A stretch of DNA of 64,000 nucleotides from Bog-159 sp049511415 (GTDB lineage: Bacteria; Acidobacteriota; Terriglobia; Bryobacterales; Bryobacteraceae). The stretch's first letter is position 1, and every line of letters starts with the position of its first letter. Shown here one piece after another: positions 52,191 through 61,036 of this stretch. The notes below the pieces were generated by a model that did not search any database, was not told where the DNA came from, and saw nothing but the letters and a program-made list of their open reading frames with translations. The position numbers were made by a program, and so were the translations under genes. The stretch covers positions 1 to 64,000 of the forward strand of contig JBEKYC010000009.1 of NCBI GenBank assembly GCA_049511415.1, written 5' to 3'.

Positions 52191-55178
52191 ATGAACAAAT
52201 ACATCTTCCGTAATGTCATTGGATTGGCGCTGGTAGCGGTTGCGGCCGTTCACGCGCAGGTCAGCGTCCGCATCCTGTTGGGAGTCGGAGACGCGGGCCC
52301 CGTGCGGTGGGATGGCACAATTACCGCGCAGGGCGCCAGGATCGCATCCATCGAACCTTGGCGGTTCGAAGGCACGGATGCCATCGTCGACAACACCTGG
52401 CACGTGACCACGCATCCGATCCGGCTGTTCGGAGGAGGCACGCAGATTTCCGCATCCGGCGTCAGCAACGTGGTAGCTAACGGGATCATCGTCAACCTTG
52501 CCGCCTCGGGTGGCGAACTGAAACTGACGACGGCGCAGGGAGACTTCGCCGTGTCAGTGGATGAATTGGCTTACGGCAAGCCAGTTACTAAGTTGAATGG
52601 CCGGGTAGTAATCGACCGGATTCCTGCCAGCGTGCAGCTTACCAAGACGCCGGAAGAAGAGGACTATCCGTCGGCGGTCGCGGCCAAAAACGGCGACGTC
52701 TGGGTGGCCTATGTGGAATTCCATCACAATCCCGATCACAACGCGCTGCGCGCCGCGCTGGACACCGCGCCCAAGGATTTCGCGCGCTGGAAGAGTCCCA
52801 CCGGAGGCGATCAGATCTTCGCCCGCAAGTATAGGGGCGGTGTCTGGGGCAAGCCGATCGCGGTCACTCCGGCGGGCGGCGACCTCTACCGCTCGGCTAT
52901 CGCTGTCGATAGCCAGGGCCGGCCGTGGGTATTCTGGGCGCAGAACGTAAAGCCTCTCGGCGTCCAGGCGAACTTTGAGATCTTCGCGCGTGTGATCGCC
53001 AACGATGTTCCCGGCGCCAAGGTACAAATCTCGAACGATCCCGGATCGGACATCGATCCGGTAGCCGTCACGGATGCGGGTGGAAGGGTCTGGGTGGCGT
53101 GGCAGGGCTGGCGCAACGGGCGCGCGCACATCTTTGCCGCCGCGCAGAATGGCGATAAGTTCGGCGTTCCCGCGGCTGTCTCAAACTCGGACGGCAACGA
53201 ATGGAATCCGGCAATTGCTGCCGATAAGTCCGGGCGTGTGACTGTGGCGTGGGACTCGTATCGGAATCAGAACTACGACGTTTACTACCGGACCTCGGCA
53301 TCGGGCGAGTGGGGCGCGGAGACTCCCGTAGCGGCGACCGCGCGTTATGAGGCCTATCCGTCGATCGCGTACGATGGCGACGGACGTCTGTGGGTGGCCT
53401 ACGAGGAAGGCGGCAAGGGTTGGGGCAAGGACTTCGGAGCCTACACCACAAGCGGCGTCGCGGTTTACCAGGGCCGCGTCATTCGTCTGCGGGGATTCGA
53501 ACCAGACGGACGCGCCGTGGAAGTGTCCGCCGATCTGGGCGCGGTGCTACCCGGCTTCCCGAATATACACATCGAAAAAGCCGGCGTGCAGAACGATTTT
53601 CAGAAGCTGGACCCGGACACCAAGAACGCCCAGACGCGCGAGCCCGACCGGACCGCGCGCAACATGCAAAACGCGCGCAACACCCTGCCACGGTTGACGG
53701 TGGATGGCTCGGGCCGTATCTGGCTGGCGTTTCGGACGGCGCATCCCATCTGGTGGAGCATTTTAGGAACGGTGTGGACCGAGGAGGTAGTCTCGTTCGA
53801 TGGCAAAAGCTGGAGTGCGCCGATCTACCTGAATCACAGCGACAATTTGCTGGACAACCGTCCCGCGTTGGTTTCCACCCAACCGGGGCGATTGTTGGTC
53901 GTGGGATCCTCGGATAACCGCCGCCAATTCTATCTGGGCGAGAATGTAAGCTCACCGCTGGGTATCACGGCGACACCCAAAGCCGATCCATACAATAACG
54001 ATTTGTACGCCAACGAGATTGACCTGGGTCCGGCATCGCAACCCGCGGCACTGAAGGAGGCCCGAGCGCTCGAAGTGGCCGGTCCCGAGGTGGCGGATAA
54101 GACGGACCTGGGATTGGTCAGCCTGCTGCGCAGCTACAAATTCGCCTCCCAGCCGGAACTGAAGATCGTGCGCGGGGAGTTCCACCGGCACAGCGAGATC
54201 TCCATGGACGGCGGGAACGACGGCATGATCCTGGATCAGTATCGTTATATCCTGGACGCCGGCGCGCTGGACTGGGTAGGCTGCTGCGACCACGATAACG
54301 GCGCAGGCCGCGAATACACCTGGTGGATCAGCCAGAAACTTACTGACATCTTTTACTCGCCCGGTAAGTTTGTGCCCATGTTCAGTTATGAGCGCAGCGT
54401 GAACTATCCGGAAGGCCATCGCAATGTAATCTTCGCGCAGCGCGGCGTGCGCACGCTGCCGCGCATGCCGATTACCACGGAGAACTTCACCGGGCATGCG
54501 CCGGATACCCTGAATCTGTATGCATACCTGAAGTACTTCCATGGCATTGCCGCGGCGCACACCAGTGCGACTTCCATGGGCACGGACTGGCGCGACAACG
54601 ATCCGTTGGTGGAACCGGTGGTCGAGATTTACCAGGGCGATCGCCAGAACTACGAGATTCCCGATGGTCCGCGGTCGAACTCCGAGAAGGACTCGATCGG
54701 CAATTGGCGGCCCAAAGGATTTGTCAATCTGGCACTCGCCAAGGGATACAAACTGGGCTTCCAGGCCAGTTCCGATCACATATCCACGCACATGAGCTAT
54801 TGCAACCTTTTGGCCAAGGACTTGACGCGCGAATCGGTGCTGGAAGCATTCGCGAAGCGGCATGTCTATGGGTCCACCGACAACATTCTGGCCGACGTGC
54901 GCAGCGGTCCAAACATCATGGGCGATTCGTTTTCGACCGCCGAGTCACCCAACCTGCATGTCAAACTCGAAGGCACTTCGAAGTTCGCCAAGGTGGTGGT
55001 GGTCAAAGACAATGAATACGTTTACTCCGCGCAGCCGGATTCCGACAAGGTGGAATTCTCCTGGCGGGACAACTCACCCGCCAAGGGCAAGACCAGTTAT
55101 TACTACGTGCGCGGCGAGCAGGATAACGGAGAAATTGTCTGGGTGTCGCCCATGTGGATCACTTATACAGGCAAGTAA
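52191..55178 (+). CDS. Exported beta-propeller + PHP-like metallohydrolase, paralogue 2
   Basis: 995 residues, with AAGGGGA 10 bp before the ATG. Signal: VIGLALVAVAAVHAQ. Same lead domain (VSVRILLGVGDAGPVRWDGT, IEPWRFEGTDAI), propeller (SAIAVDSQGRPWVFWAQNVK, AVTDAGGRVWVAWQGW, SIAYDGDGRLWVAYEEGGKG) and PHP-like domain (GEFHRHSEISMDGGNDG, LDWVGCCDHDNG, YERSVNYPEGHRNVIFAQRG). It differs from paralogues 1 and 3 mainly in the lead domain and in the linker before the PHP part (EARALEVAGPEVADKTDLGL). The presence of all metal ligands in all copies argues that each is active. Confidence 0.82.
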   Translation: MNKYIFRNVIGLALVAVAAVHAQVSVRILLGVGDAGPVRWDGTITAQGARIASIEPWRFEGTDAIVDNTWHVTTHPIRLFGGGTQISASGVSNVVANGIIVNLAASGGELKLTTAQGDFAVSVDELAYGKPVTKLNGRVVIDRIPASVQLTKTPEEEDYPSAVAAKNGDVWVAYVEFHHNPDHNALRAALDTAPKDFARWKSPTGGDQIFARKYRGGVWGKPIAVTPAGGDLYRSAIAVDSQGRPWVFWAQNVKPLGVQANFEIFARVIANDVPGAKVQISNDPGSDIDPVAVTDAGGRVWVAWQGWRNGRAHIFAAAQNGDKFGVPAAVSNSDGNEWNPAIAADKSGRVTVAWDSYRNQNYDVYYRTSASGEWGAETPVAATARYEAYPSIAYDGDGRLWVAYEEGGKGWGKDFGAYTTSGVAVYQGRVIRLRGFEPDGRAVEVSADLGAVLPGFPNIHIEKAGVQNDFQKLDPDTKNAQTREPDRTARNMQNARNTLPRLTVDGSGRIWLAFRTAHPIWWSILGTVWTEEVVSFDGKSWSAPIYLNHSDNLLDNRPALVSTQPGRLLVVGSSDNRRQFYLGENVSSPLGITATPKADPYNNDLYANEIDLGPASQPAALKEARALEVAGPEVADKTDLGLVSLLRSYKFASQPELKIVRGEFHRHSEISMDGGNDGMILDQYRYILDAGALDWVGCCDHDNGAGREYTWWISQKLTDIFYSPGKFVPMFSYERSVNYPEGHRNVIFAQRGVRTLPRMPITTENFTGHAPDTLNLYAYLKYFHGIAAAHTSATSMGTDWRDNDPLVEPVVEIYQGDRQNYEIPDGPRSNSEKDSIGNWRPKGFVNLALAKGYKLGFQASSDHISTHMSYCNLLAKDLTRESVLEAFAKRHVYGSTDNILADVRSGPNIMGDSFSTAESPNLHVKLEGTSKFAKVVVVKDNEYVYSAQPDSDKVEFSWRDNSPAKGKTSYYYVRGEQDNGEIVWVSPMWITYTGK

Positions 55179-55187
55179 GGAGCCAAG

Positions 55188-58181
55188 ATGTCGAAATCGC
55201 GCATGATGTTCCATGCTGGTACCGTTGCGTTAGCACTAGCCTTCATCCTGCCCCTGCGCGCCGACGTCGGGGTCCGCGTGCTCCTGGGCCTTATGGACCG
55301 GACGGGCAACAAATGGGACGGCTCGGCAAGCGTGGATCGCGGGCGGATCGCTAAAGTGGACCCCTGGCGGTTTGGCAAGGACGACGAAATTGCGGCCGAC
55401 GGATCCTGGAAGCTGTCCACCGCGCCGGTCATGTCGTTCCTGCATCTGGTCCAGCGGCAGACGCCGCCCGTCGGGCCTAACGGCGTCATTCTATGGTTGA
55501 GCGGTGAGGATGAGTCGAGCGAGATTACCGTGAAAACGCCGCGCGGCGCCTTCAGTTTCAAACTGGCGGACATGCCCTACGGCAAGTTCCACTATGCGCT
55601 CGAAGGCAACGCAGGGGTCGATCGCATCCCGCCGTCCTGGCGGCTGACTGAGTCACCCGACGAGCAGGATTATCCGGCCGCGGTGGCGGCGCCGAACGGA
55701 GATGTCTGGGTAGCCTACGTAGAGTTCAAGCATCGTCCGGATCATGACCAGTTGCGCGCGCCTTACAAAGAGCCGCCGAAGGACTTGTCGCCGTTAGTCG
55801 CCAAGGCGCTGGGCGATCAGATTCTGGTGAAACGATTCTCAGGCAATCGGTGGGGCGATCCCATCGCCATCACGCCTCCGGGCGGCGATCTCTACCGGCC
55901 GGCCATCGCGGTGGATGGCTCCGGGCGGCCTTGGGTGTTCTGGTCCGCGAACGAGAATCACAACTTCGATCTGTGGGCGCGCGTGATCGACAACGGCGCT
56001 CCCGGCGCCACGGTGCGCATCACGGACGCGCCGGGATCCGATGTCTTCCCGGCCGCCGCGACCGATTCCAGCGGCCGTGTGTGGGTCGCCTGGCAGGGCT
56101 GGCGGAACAGCAAGGGCGTCATCTTCGCAGCCACCCAGCAGGGCAACGGATTCTCTCAGCCGGAAGCGGTCTCGAATTCGCAGGCGAACGAATGGAACCC
56201 GGCCATCGCGGCGGATTCTTCGGGACGAGTTACCGTAGCGTGGGATTCCTACCGCAACGGCAGTTACGATATCTACGCGCGCACGGCGACTGCGCCCGGT
56301 CAGTGGGGCGCGGAGATCCCCGTAGCAGCTACGCCGCTCTATGAAGCGTATCCCTCCATTGCCTATGATGGCGAGGGCCGGCTTTGGATCGCTTACGAAG
56401 TAGGTCCCGATAACTGGGGCAAGGATTTTGGCGCGCATCGCAGCACGGGGGTGCCCGTGTATCTGTCACGCGGCGTCCGCCTGGTGGGCCTCGATCGCGC
56501 CGGCCGCTTGCTGAAGCCCGCCGTCGCTCCCGATGGCGCCCTACAGGGCTTGGCCGATATTCGCGAAGACGGCGGTGGCCGCCAGGGCGATATCAAAGGA
56601 TGGGAGCGTGCCGATCCGGAGATGTTCACGCGGCGGCCCTCCAATGCGCACCCGTGGCCGGAGAACAATCCGCGCAACACATTGCCGCGGCTGACCGTCG
56701 ATGCTTCGGGCCGGATCTGGCTGGCCTTCCGCAGTATGCACCCGTCGGTCTGGACGCCCATCGGCACCTCGTGGTCGGAGTATGTGGTCAGTTATGACGG
56801 TAAAGCGTGGACCGGCCCGGTCTACTTATTCCGCAGTGACAACGTACTGGATAACCGGCCCGCGCTGTTGTCCAAACAGGCCGGCGAATTGATTGTGATC
56901 AACTCGTCCGACTCCCGCCGCGAGACCCAATATCTACTGAAGAAAGGCTGGACCCTTGGGCAGCTACTTGGATCCGGTATTCCCGATCCTTATAACAACG
57001 ATCTTTACGCCAGCGTGCTGAACTTACCGGTTGCCTCCGCGCAAGTGCCCAGCCGGGACCTGGGCGCTCCACCCGCCCCGTCGCTGGTTCCGGAATTGGA
57101 AACCGAAACCACCGCTACGGCAGGTGTCCGCAACTATCGCATCGACAGCCAGGGGCAGGCGCTGAAGATTGTGCGCGGCGAGTTCCACCGACACAGCGAG
57201 ATCTCCATGGATGGCGGGCTGGACGGTACTTTGATCGATCAGTGGCGCTATATCCTGGACGCGGCAGCCCTCGATTGGGTGGGCTGTTGCGACCACGATA
57301 ATGGCGGTGGACGCGAATACACCTGGTGGACCACCCAGAAGCTGACGGACGTCTTCTATTCACCGGGTAAGTTCGCGCCACTATTCAACTACGAACGCAG
57401 CGTTTCTTATCCGGAAGGGCATCGCAACGTGGTCTTCGCGCAGCGCGGCGTGCGCCCGCTGCCGCGGCTGCCGAAAGTGGACGACAACTCCACCGGTCAC
57501 GCGCCCGACACGCTGTTGTTTTACGAATACCTGAAGAAGTTCGGCGGAGTGACGGCGTCGCATACCAGCGCCACGGATATGGGCACCGACTGGCGCGACA
57601 ACGATCCGGACGCCGAGCCGGTGGTCGAAATCTATCAGGGCATGCGGCAGAACTATGAGATGCCGGATGCGCCGCGCTCCAACTCCGCCACCGATTCCAT
57701 CGGCGGATGGCGTCCCAAAGGATTCGTCAACCTGGCGTTGGAGAAGGGCTATAAGCTCGGCTTCCAGGCCAGTTCCGATCACATCTCGACACACCAAAGC
57801 TATGCCAACGTATTAGTGACGGATGACACCCGGGAGGCGATCGTGGATGCGCTGCGCAAGCGGCATGTGTACGCTTCGACCGAACAGATGGTGGCGGATG
57901 TGCGCAGCGGTCCGTATGTGATGGGCGACGTCTTCTCCACCGCCGAAGCCCCCAGCTTGCATGTGAAGCTCTCCGGGGTAAACAAGTTTTCCAAGGTTGT
58001 CATTGTTAAGGATAACGAGTACGTTTACTCCACGGAACCCAAATCCGAAAGCGTCGAATTCTCCTGGCGCGACAACACGCCCTCCAGGGGTAAGACCAGT
58101 TATTACTATGTCCGCGGCGAGCAGGATAACGGCGAGTTAGTGTGGGCCTCGCCGATGTGGATCACTTACACGGGAAAATAG
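55188..58181 (+). CDS. Exported beta-propeller + PHP-like metallohydrolase, paralogue 3
   Basis: 997 residues, with AAGGAG 6 bp before the ATG. Signal: AGTVALALAFILPLRA. Architecture as in paralogue 1, which it resembles most closely: VGVRVLLGLMDRTGNKWDGS, VDPWRFGKDDEI, propeller repeats, and GEFHRHSEISMDGGLDGTLI with LDWVGCCDHDNGG. The shared lead-domain motif 'KWDGS...WRF.KDDEI' in paralogues 1 and 3 is less well kept in 2. The stop shares one base with the start of paralogue 4. Confidence 0.82.
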   Translation: MSKSRMMFHAGTVALALAFILPLRADVGVRVLLGLMDRTGNKWDGSASVDRGRIAKVDPWRFGKDDEIAADGSWKLSTAPVMSFLHLVQRQTPPVGPNGVILWLSGEDESSEITVKTPRGAFSFKLADMPYGKFHYALEGNAGVDRIPPSWRLTESPDEQDYPAAVAAPNGDVWVAYVEFKHRPDHDQLRAPYKEPPKDLSPLVAKALGDQILVKRFSGNRWGDPIAITPPGGDLYRPAIAVDGSGRPWVFWSANENHNFDLWARVIDNGAPGATVRITDAPGSDVFPAAATDSSGRVWVAWQGWRNSKGVIFAATQQGNGFSQPEAVSNSQANEWNPAIAADSSGRVTVAWDSYRNGSYDIYARTATAPGQWGAEIPVAATPLYEAYPSIAYDGEGRLWIAYEVGPDNWGKDFGAHRSTGVPVYLSRGVRLVGLDRAGRLLKPAVAPDGALQGLADIREDGGGRQGDIKGWERADPEMFTRRPSNAHPWPENNPRNTLPRLTVDASGRIWLAFRSMHPSVWTPIGTSWSEYVVSYDGKAWTGPVYLFRSDNVLDNRPALLSKQAGELIVINSSDSRRETQYLLKKGWTLGQLLGSGIPDPYNNDLYASVLNLPVASAQVPSRDLGAPPAPSLVPELETETTATAGVRNYRIDSQGQALKIVRGEFHRHSEISMDGGLDGTLIDQWRYILDAAALDWVGCCDHDNGGGREYTWWTTQKLTDVFYSPGKFAPLFNYERSVSYPEGHRNVVFAQRGVRPLPRLPKVDDNSTGHAPDTLLFYEYLKKFGGVTASHTSATDMGTDWRDNDPDAEPVVEIYQGMRQNYEMPDAPRSNSATDSIGGWRPKGFVNLALEKGYKLGFQASSDHISTHQSYANVLVTDDTREAIVDALRKRHVYASTEQMVADVRSGPYVMGDVFSTAEAPSLHVKLSGVNKFSKVVIVKDNEYVYSTEPKSESVEFSWRDNTPSRGKTSYYYVRGEQDNGELVWASPMWITYTGK

Positions 58182-61033
58182 TGCGCAGAATCATCGTCAC
58201 TTCGGGTTTGGCCGTCGTCTGCTTCTTGGCCCTGCGCTCCGGTCTGCGGCTGCGTGCCCAATCGGCGGAGGGCGCCAAACCGCCGGCATGGAATCCGGCG
58301 GCCCAACAGATCCTGATCCGCTATGGTGTCACCGATACGGCCACGCGCACGTGGCGGGGGTGGATCGAGCCGGTCTCCGAAGACGCCCGCGTGATCGGTG
58401 TTGCCGGGTATCATTTTCAGAACGAAGACCAGATCACCACGTCGGACAGCGGCGCCGCGGAGTTCTCTTTCAGTACGCGCGCCTGGACTCCCTACGTGCA
58501 GCAGGTGGACCTGAGTCCCGTTTTGCCGGGTCCGCGTGCGGTATTTCCGAACGGCGCGTACGCGACTGTAGCCGGAAGTCCCGCGGCGCGATTTCATGTG
58601 CTGGGCGCGGGCAACTTCACGTTCGCTTTAGGCGATCTGGCCAATCGCAAGCAACTGACTTTCGACAACGGCAATATCGAGGTGGAGCTTTCCACTTACC
58701 CATTCACTGCCAGCAATGCGGGTGAAGCGGATTTTCCAGCGGTGGCCGTGGGATCGGCGGGCCGGATCGCCGTCGCGTGGCAGGAGTTCATGGGCGAGCA
58801 GGACCGCATCGTCTCGCGCGAGTGGAATGGCGGGCAATGGAGCGCCGCGGAAGTCCTGGATGTGACGGAGACGCGCGATGTGCTCCGTCCGGCGGCCGGA
58901 TACGATGGCGCGGGCGCGCTGCACGTGGTGTGGGCGGCGCAGGTGGATGGCAACTGGGATTTGTACGAGCGCCGCAAGAGCGCAACAACCTGGAGCGCGG
59001 TCGAGCGCCTGACAACGGCAGAAGGCTCCGATTTCAACCCGCGTGTGGCCACCGATAGCCGGGGCGACCTTTGGCTCGCCTGGCAGGCATTCCGCAACGG
59101 CCAGTCGGATATCTACGCCAAGAAGTTTCACGGCGGCCAGTGGCAGCGGGAAATGCGCGTGAGCGAATCGCCCGCCAACGATTGGGATCCCGCCATAACG
59201 GCCGACGGCAGCGGCACCGTTTGGATCGGCTGGGATAGCTACGACCGCGGCAATTACGATGTGTTCGTGCGCTCGTTCTCCAACGGTCAGCCCGGCGCGA
59301 TCCGAGCCATCACTCACTCACCGCGCATGGAAGCGCACGCTTCGTTGGCCTGCGACAAAGAAGGCCACTTGTGGATCGCGTTCGATGAAGCCGAAGCCAA
59401 CTGGGGAAAAGATTACGGCTATCTGGTGAAGACCACCGGTAACCCGCTTTACCAATCGCGCAAAGTGCGCGTGCTGCGGCTTAGCGGCGACCTTCTGGAG
59501 GAACCCGACGCATCCTGGAGCGCGGCATTCCCGTTGTACCTGCCGCGATTCGTGCAGAACCCGCAGATCGCCGTCACCGTCGATGGCAAAGTCGCGCTGG
59601 CGGCTTTGCAGTTGACAAAATCCAACAGTGTGATCGAAGTGTGGGGCGTGAACGGTATTTGGGAGAATACTGTTTTCACGCTCGATGGCGCGGGATGGCA
59701 TCGCAGCCAGACACTGCCGCAATCCGCCGGCGCGAATGACGTGCGCGTGGCGCTGGCCGCCGCGCCCGATGGCAAGCTTTGGGCGGCGTGGGCGGCCGAT
59801 AACCGCGATCTGCAAACGGCCAAGCCTGGTCGTCAAACCGTCTTTGCGGCGGCCGTGCCGCAGGAGCCCGCGGCCGGCGAGATCCGCTTCAAGCCGTTCG
59901 TGGAAAGACCGGAGTTGTCCGCGCCGACGCATCCCAACGAGGCCGCCGATGTGCGCGCCATTCGCGATTACCGCATGCAGGCTGGCGGCAGCGAGTATCG
60001 TATCCTGCGCGGCGATCTGCATCGTCACACGTCGCTCTCCACCGACGGCGTCGGCGACGGCTCCCTGTGGGACTTTTACCGTTACGCGCTGGATGCCGCC
60101 AGCCTGGATTTCTCCACCGTTACCGATCACCAGGGCGGCGCGACATCCTATAACTGGTGGAAGACTCAGAAATCCTGCGATCTGTTTTTGGTCACCCGCC
60201 GTCTGACTACGCTCTATGCATATGAGCGCAGCGTGGTCTATCCCAATGGGCACCGGAACATCGTCCTTACCCACCGCGGAATCCCGATCCTGCCCATCGA
60301 TCCGGCCGAGCAGACCGGCCCCGATAAACCCGGCACGATGCGCTCTTCCACGGTCGTTTGGCCGTACCTGCGCAAGTACGACGGGATCGCCTTCCGCCAC
60401 ACCACCGCCACCGATCAGGGCACCGATTGGCAGGATCACGACAACACGCTCGAACCCATGGTAGAGGTCTACCAGGGCCATCGCGAATCCTACGAGCACG
60501 AAGGCGGGCCGCGTGGCGAAACCGCCGAGAAGTTTTACACGCAGCGCAGCGGTTACCGTCCCGCCGGCTTCATTTGGAATGCGCTCGCCAAGGGCTACCG
60601 CATCGGATTCGAAGCTGCCTCGGACCACTGTTCCACGCACATTTCATACTCCTGCATACTAGCTACCGGCACCAGCCGCCAGGATCTGGTGGACGCCATG
60701 CGCAAGCGGCACTCCTACGGCGCGACGGATAACATCGTGCTGGATTTCCGCGTGGAAGCCGATGGCCGCGAGTATCTGCAGGGCGACGAGATTCCGTCCG
60801 CCAGCCAATACGAGTTGCGCGTAAATGCCATCGGCACCGGCCCCATCCGGCGGGTGGACGTGATCCACAACGAGGCATATACTTATGAGGTCACGCCGAC
60901 CGGTCAGCGCCGGGCCCAGTTCAGCTATGTGGATGCGCACCCGGTGGCGGGTGAGAATCGCTATTACGTGCGCGTGGAGCAGGAGGATGGCAACCTGGCC
61001 TGGAGTTCGCCCGTTTGGATTCAGAAAAGATAA
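58181..61033 (+). CDS. Exported beta-propeller + PHP-like metallohydrolase, divergent paralogue 4
   Basis: 950 residues from GTG 58181, whose G is the last base of the preceding stop TAG. Signal: VTSGLAVVCFLALRSGLRLR. The lead domain is changed (QILIRYGVTDTATRTWRGWI), but propeller repeats (AVAVGSAGRIAVAWQEF, RVATDSRGDLWLAWQAFRNG) and the PHP-like part (RGDLHRHTSLSTDGVGDGSL, LDFSTVTDHQGG, YERSVVYPNGHRNIVLTHRG) are conserved. The canonical HRHT and TDH motifs here are closest to standard PHP phosphoesterases and support that assignment for the other three. Its stop is 3 bp before the P-type ATPase start. Confidence 0.82.
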   Translation: MRRIIVTSGLAVVCFLALRSGLRLRAQSAEGAKPPAWNPAAQQILIRYGVTDTATRTWRGWIEPVSEDARVIGVAGYHFQNEDQITTSDSGAAEFSFSTRAWTPYVQQVDLSPVLPGPRAVFPNGAYATVAGSPAARFHVLGAGNFTFALGDLANRKQLTFDNGNIEVELSTYPFTASNAGEADFPAVAVGSAGRIAVAWQEFMGEQDRIVSREWNGGQWSAAEVLDVTETRDVLRPAAGYDGAGALHVVWAAQVDGNWDLYERRKSATTWSAVERLTTAEGSDFNPRVATDSRGDLWLAWQAFRNGQSDIYAKKFHGGQWQREMRVSESPANDWDPAITADGSGTVWIGWDSYDRGNYDVFVRSFSNGQPGAIRAITHSPRMEAHASLACDKEGHLWIAFDEAEANWGKDYGYLVKTTGNPLYQSRKVRVLRLSGDLLEEPDASWSAAFPLYLPRFVQNPQIAVTVDGKVALAALQLTKSNSVIEVWGVNGIWENTVFTLDGAGWHRSQTLPQSAGANDVRVALAAAPDGKLWAAWAADNRDLQTAKPGRQTVFAAAVPQEPAAGEIRFKPFVERPELSAPTHPNEAADVRAIRDYRMQAGGSEYRILRGDLHRHTSLSTDGVGDGSLWDFYRYALDAASLDFSTVTDHQGGATSYNWWKTQKSCDLFLVTRRLTTLYAYERSVVYPNGHRNIVLTHRGIPILPIDPAEQTGPDKPGTMRSSTVVWPYLRKYDGIAFRHTTATDQGTDWQDHDNTLEPMVEVYQGHRESYEHEGGPRGETAEKFYTQRSGYRPAGFIWNALAKGYRIGFEAASDHCSTHISYSCILATGTSRQDLVDAMRKRHSYGATDNIVLDFRVEADGREYLQGDEIPSASQYELRVNAIGTGPIRRVDVIHNEAYTYEVTPTGQRRAQFSYVDAHPVAGENRYYVRVEQEDGNLAWSSPVWIQKR

Positions 61034-61036
61034 CCT

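Noticed and set aside
59318..60640. 440-codon minus-strand frame in paralogue 4
   Set aside because: Antisense shadow of a convincing propeller/PHP gene.
48011..61033. Assembly duplication as explanation of the paralogues
   Set aside because: The copies differ throughout in sequence and length and have different intergenic junctions, so they are diverged duplicates.
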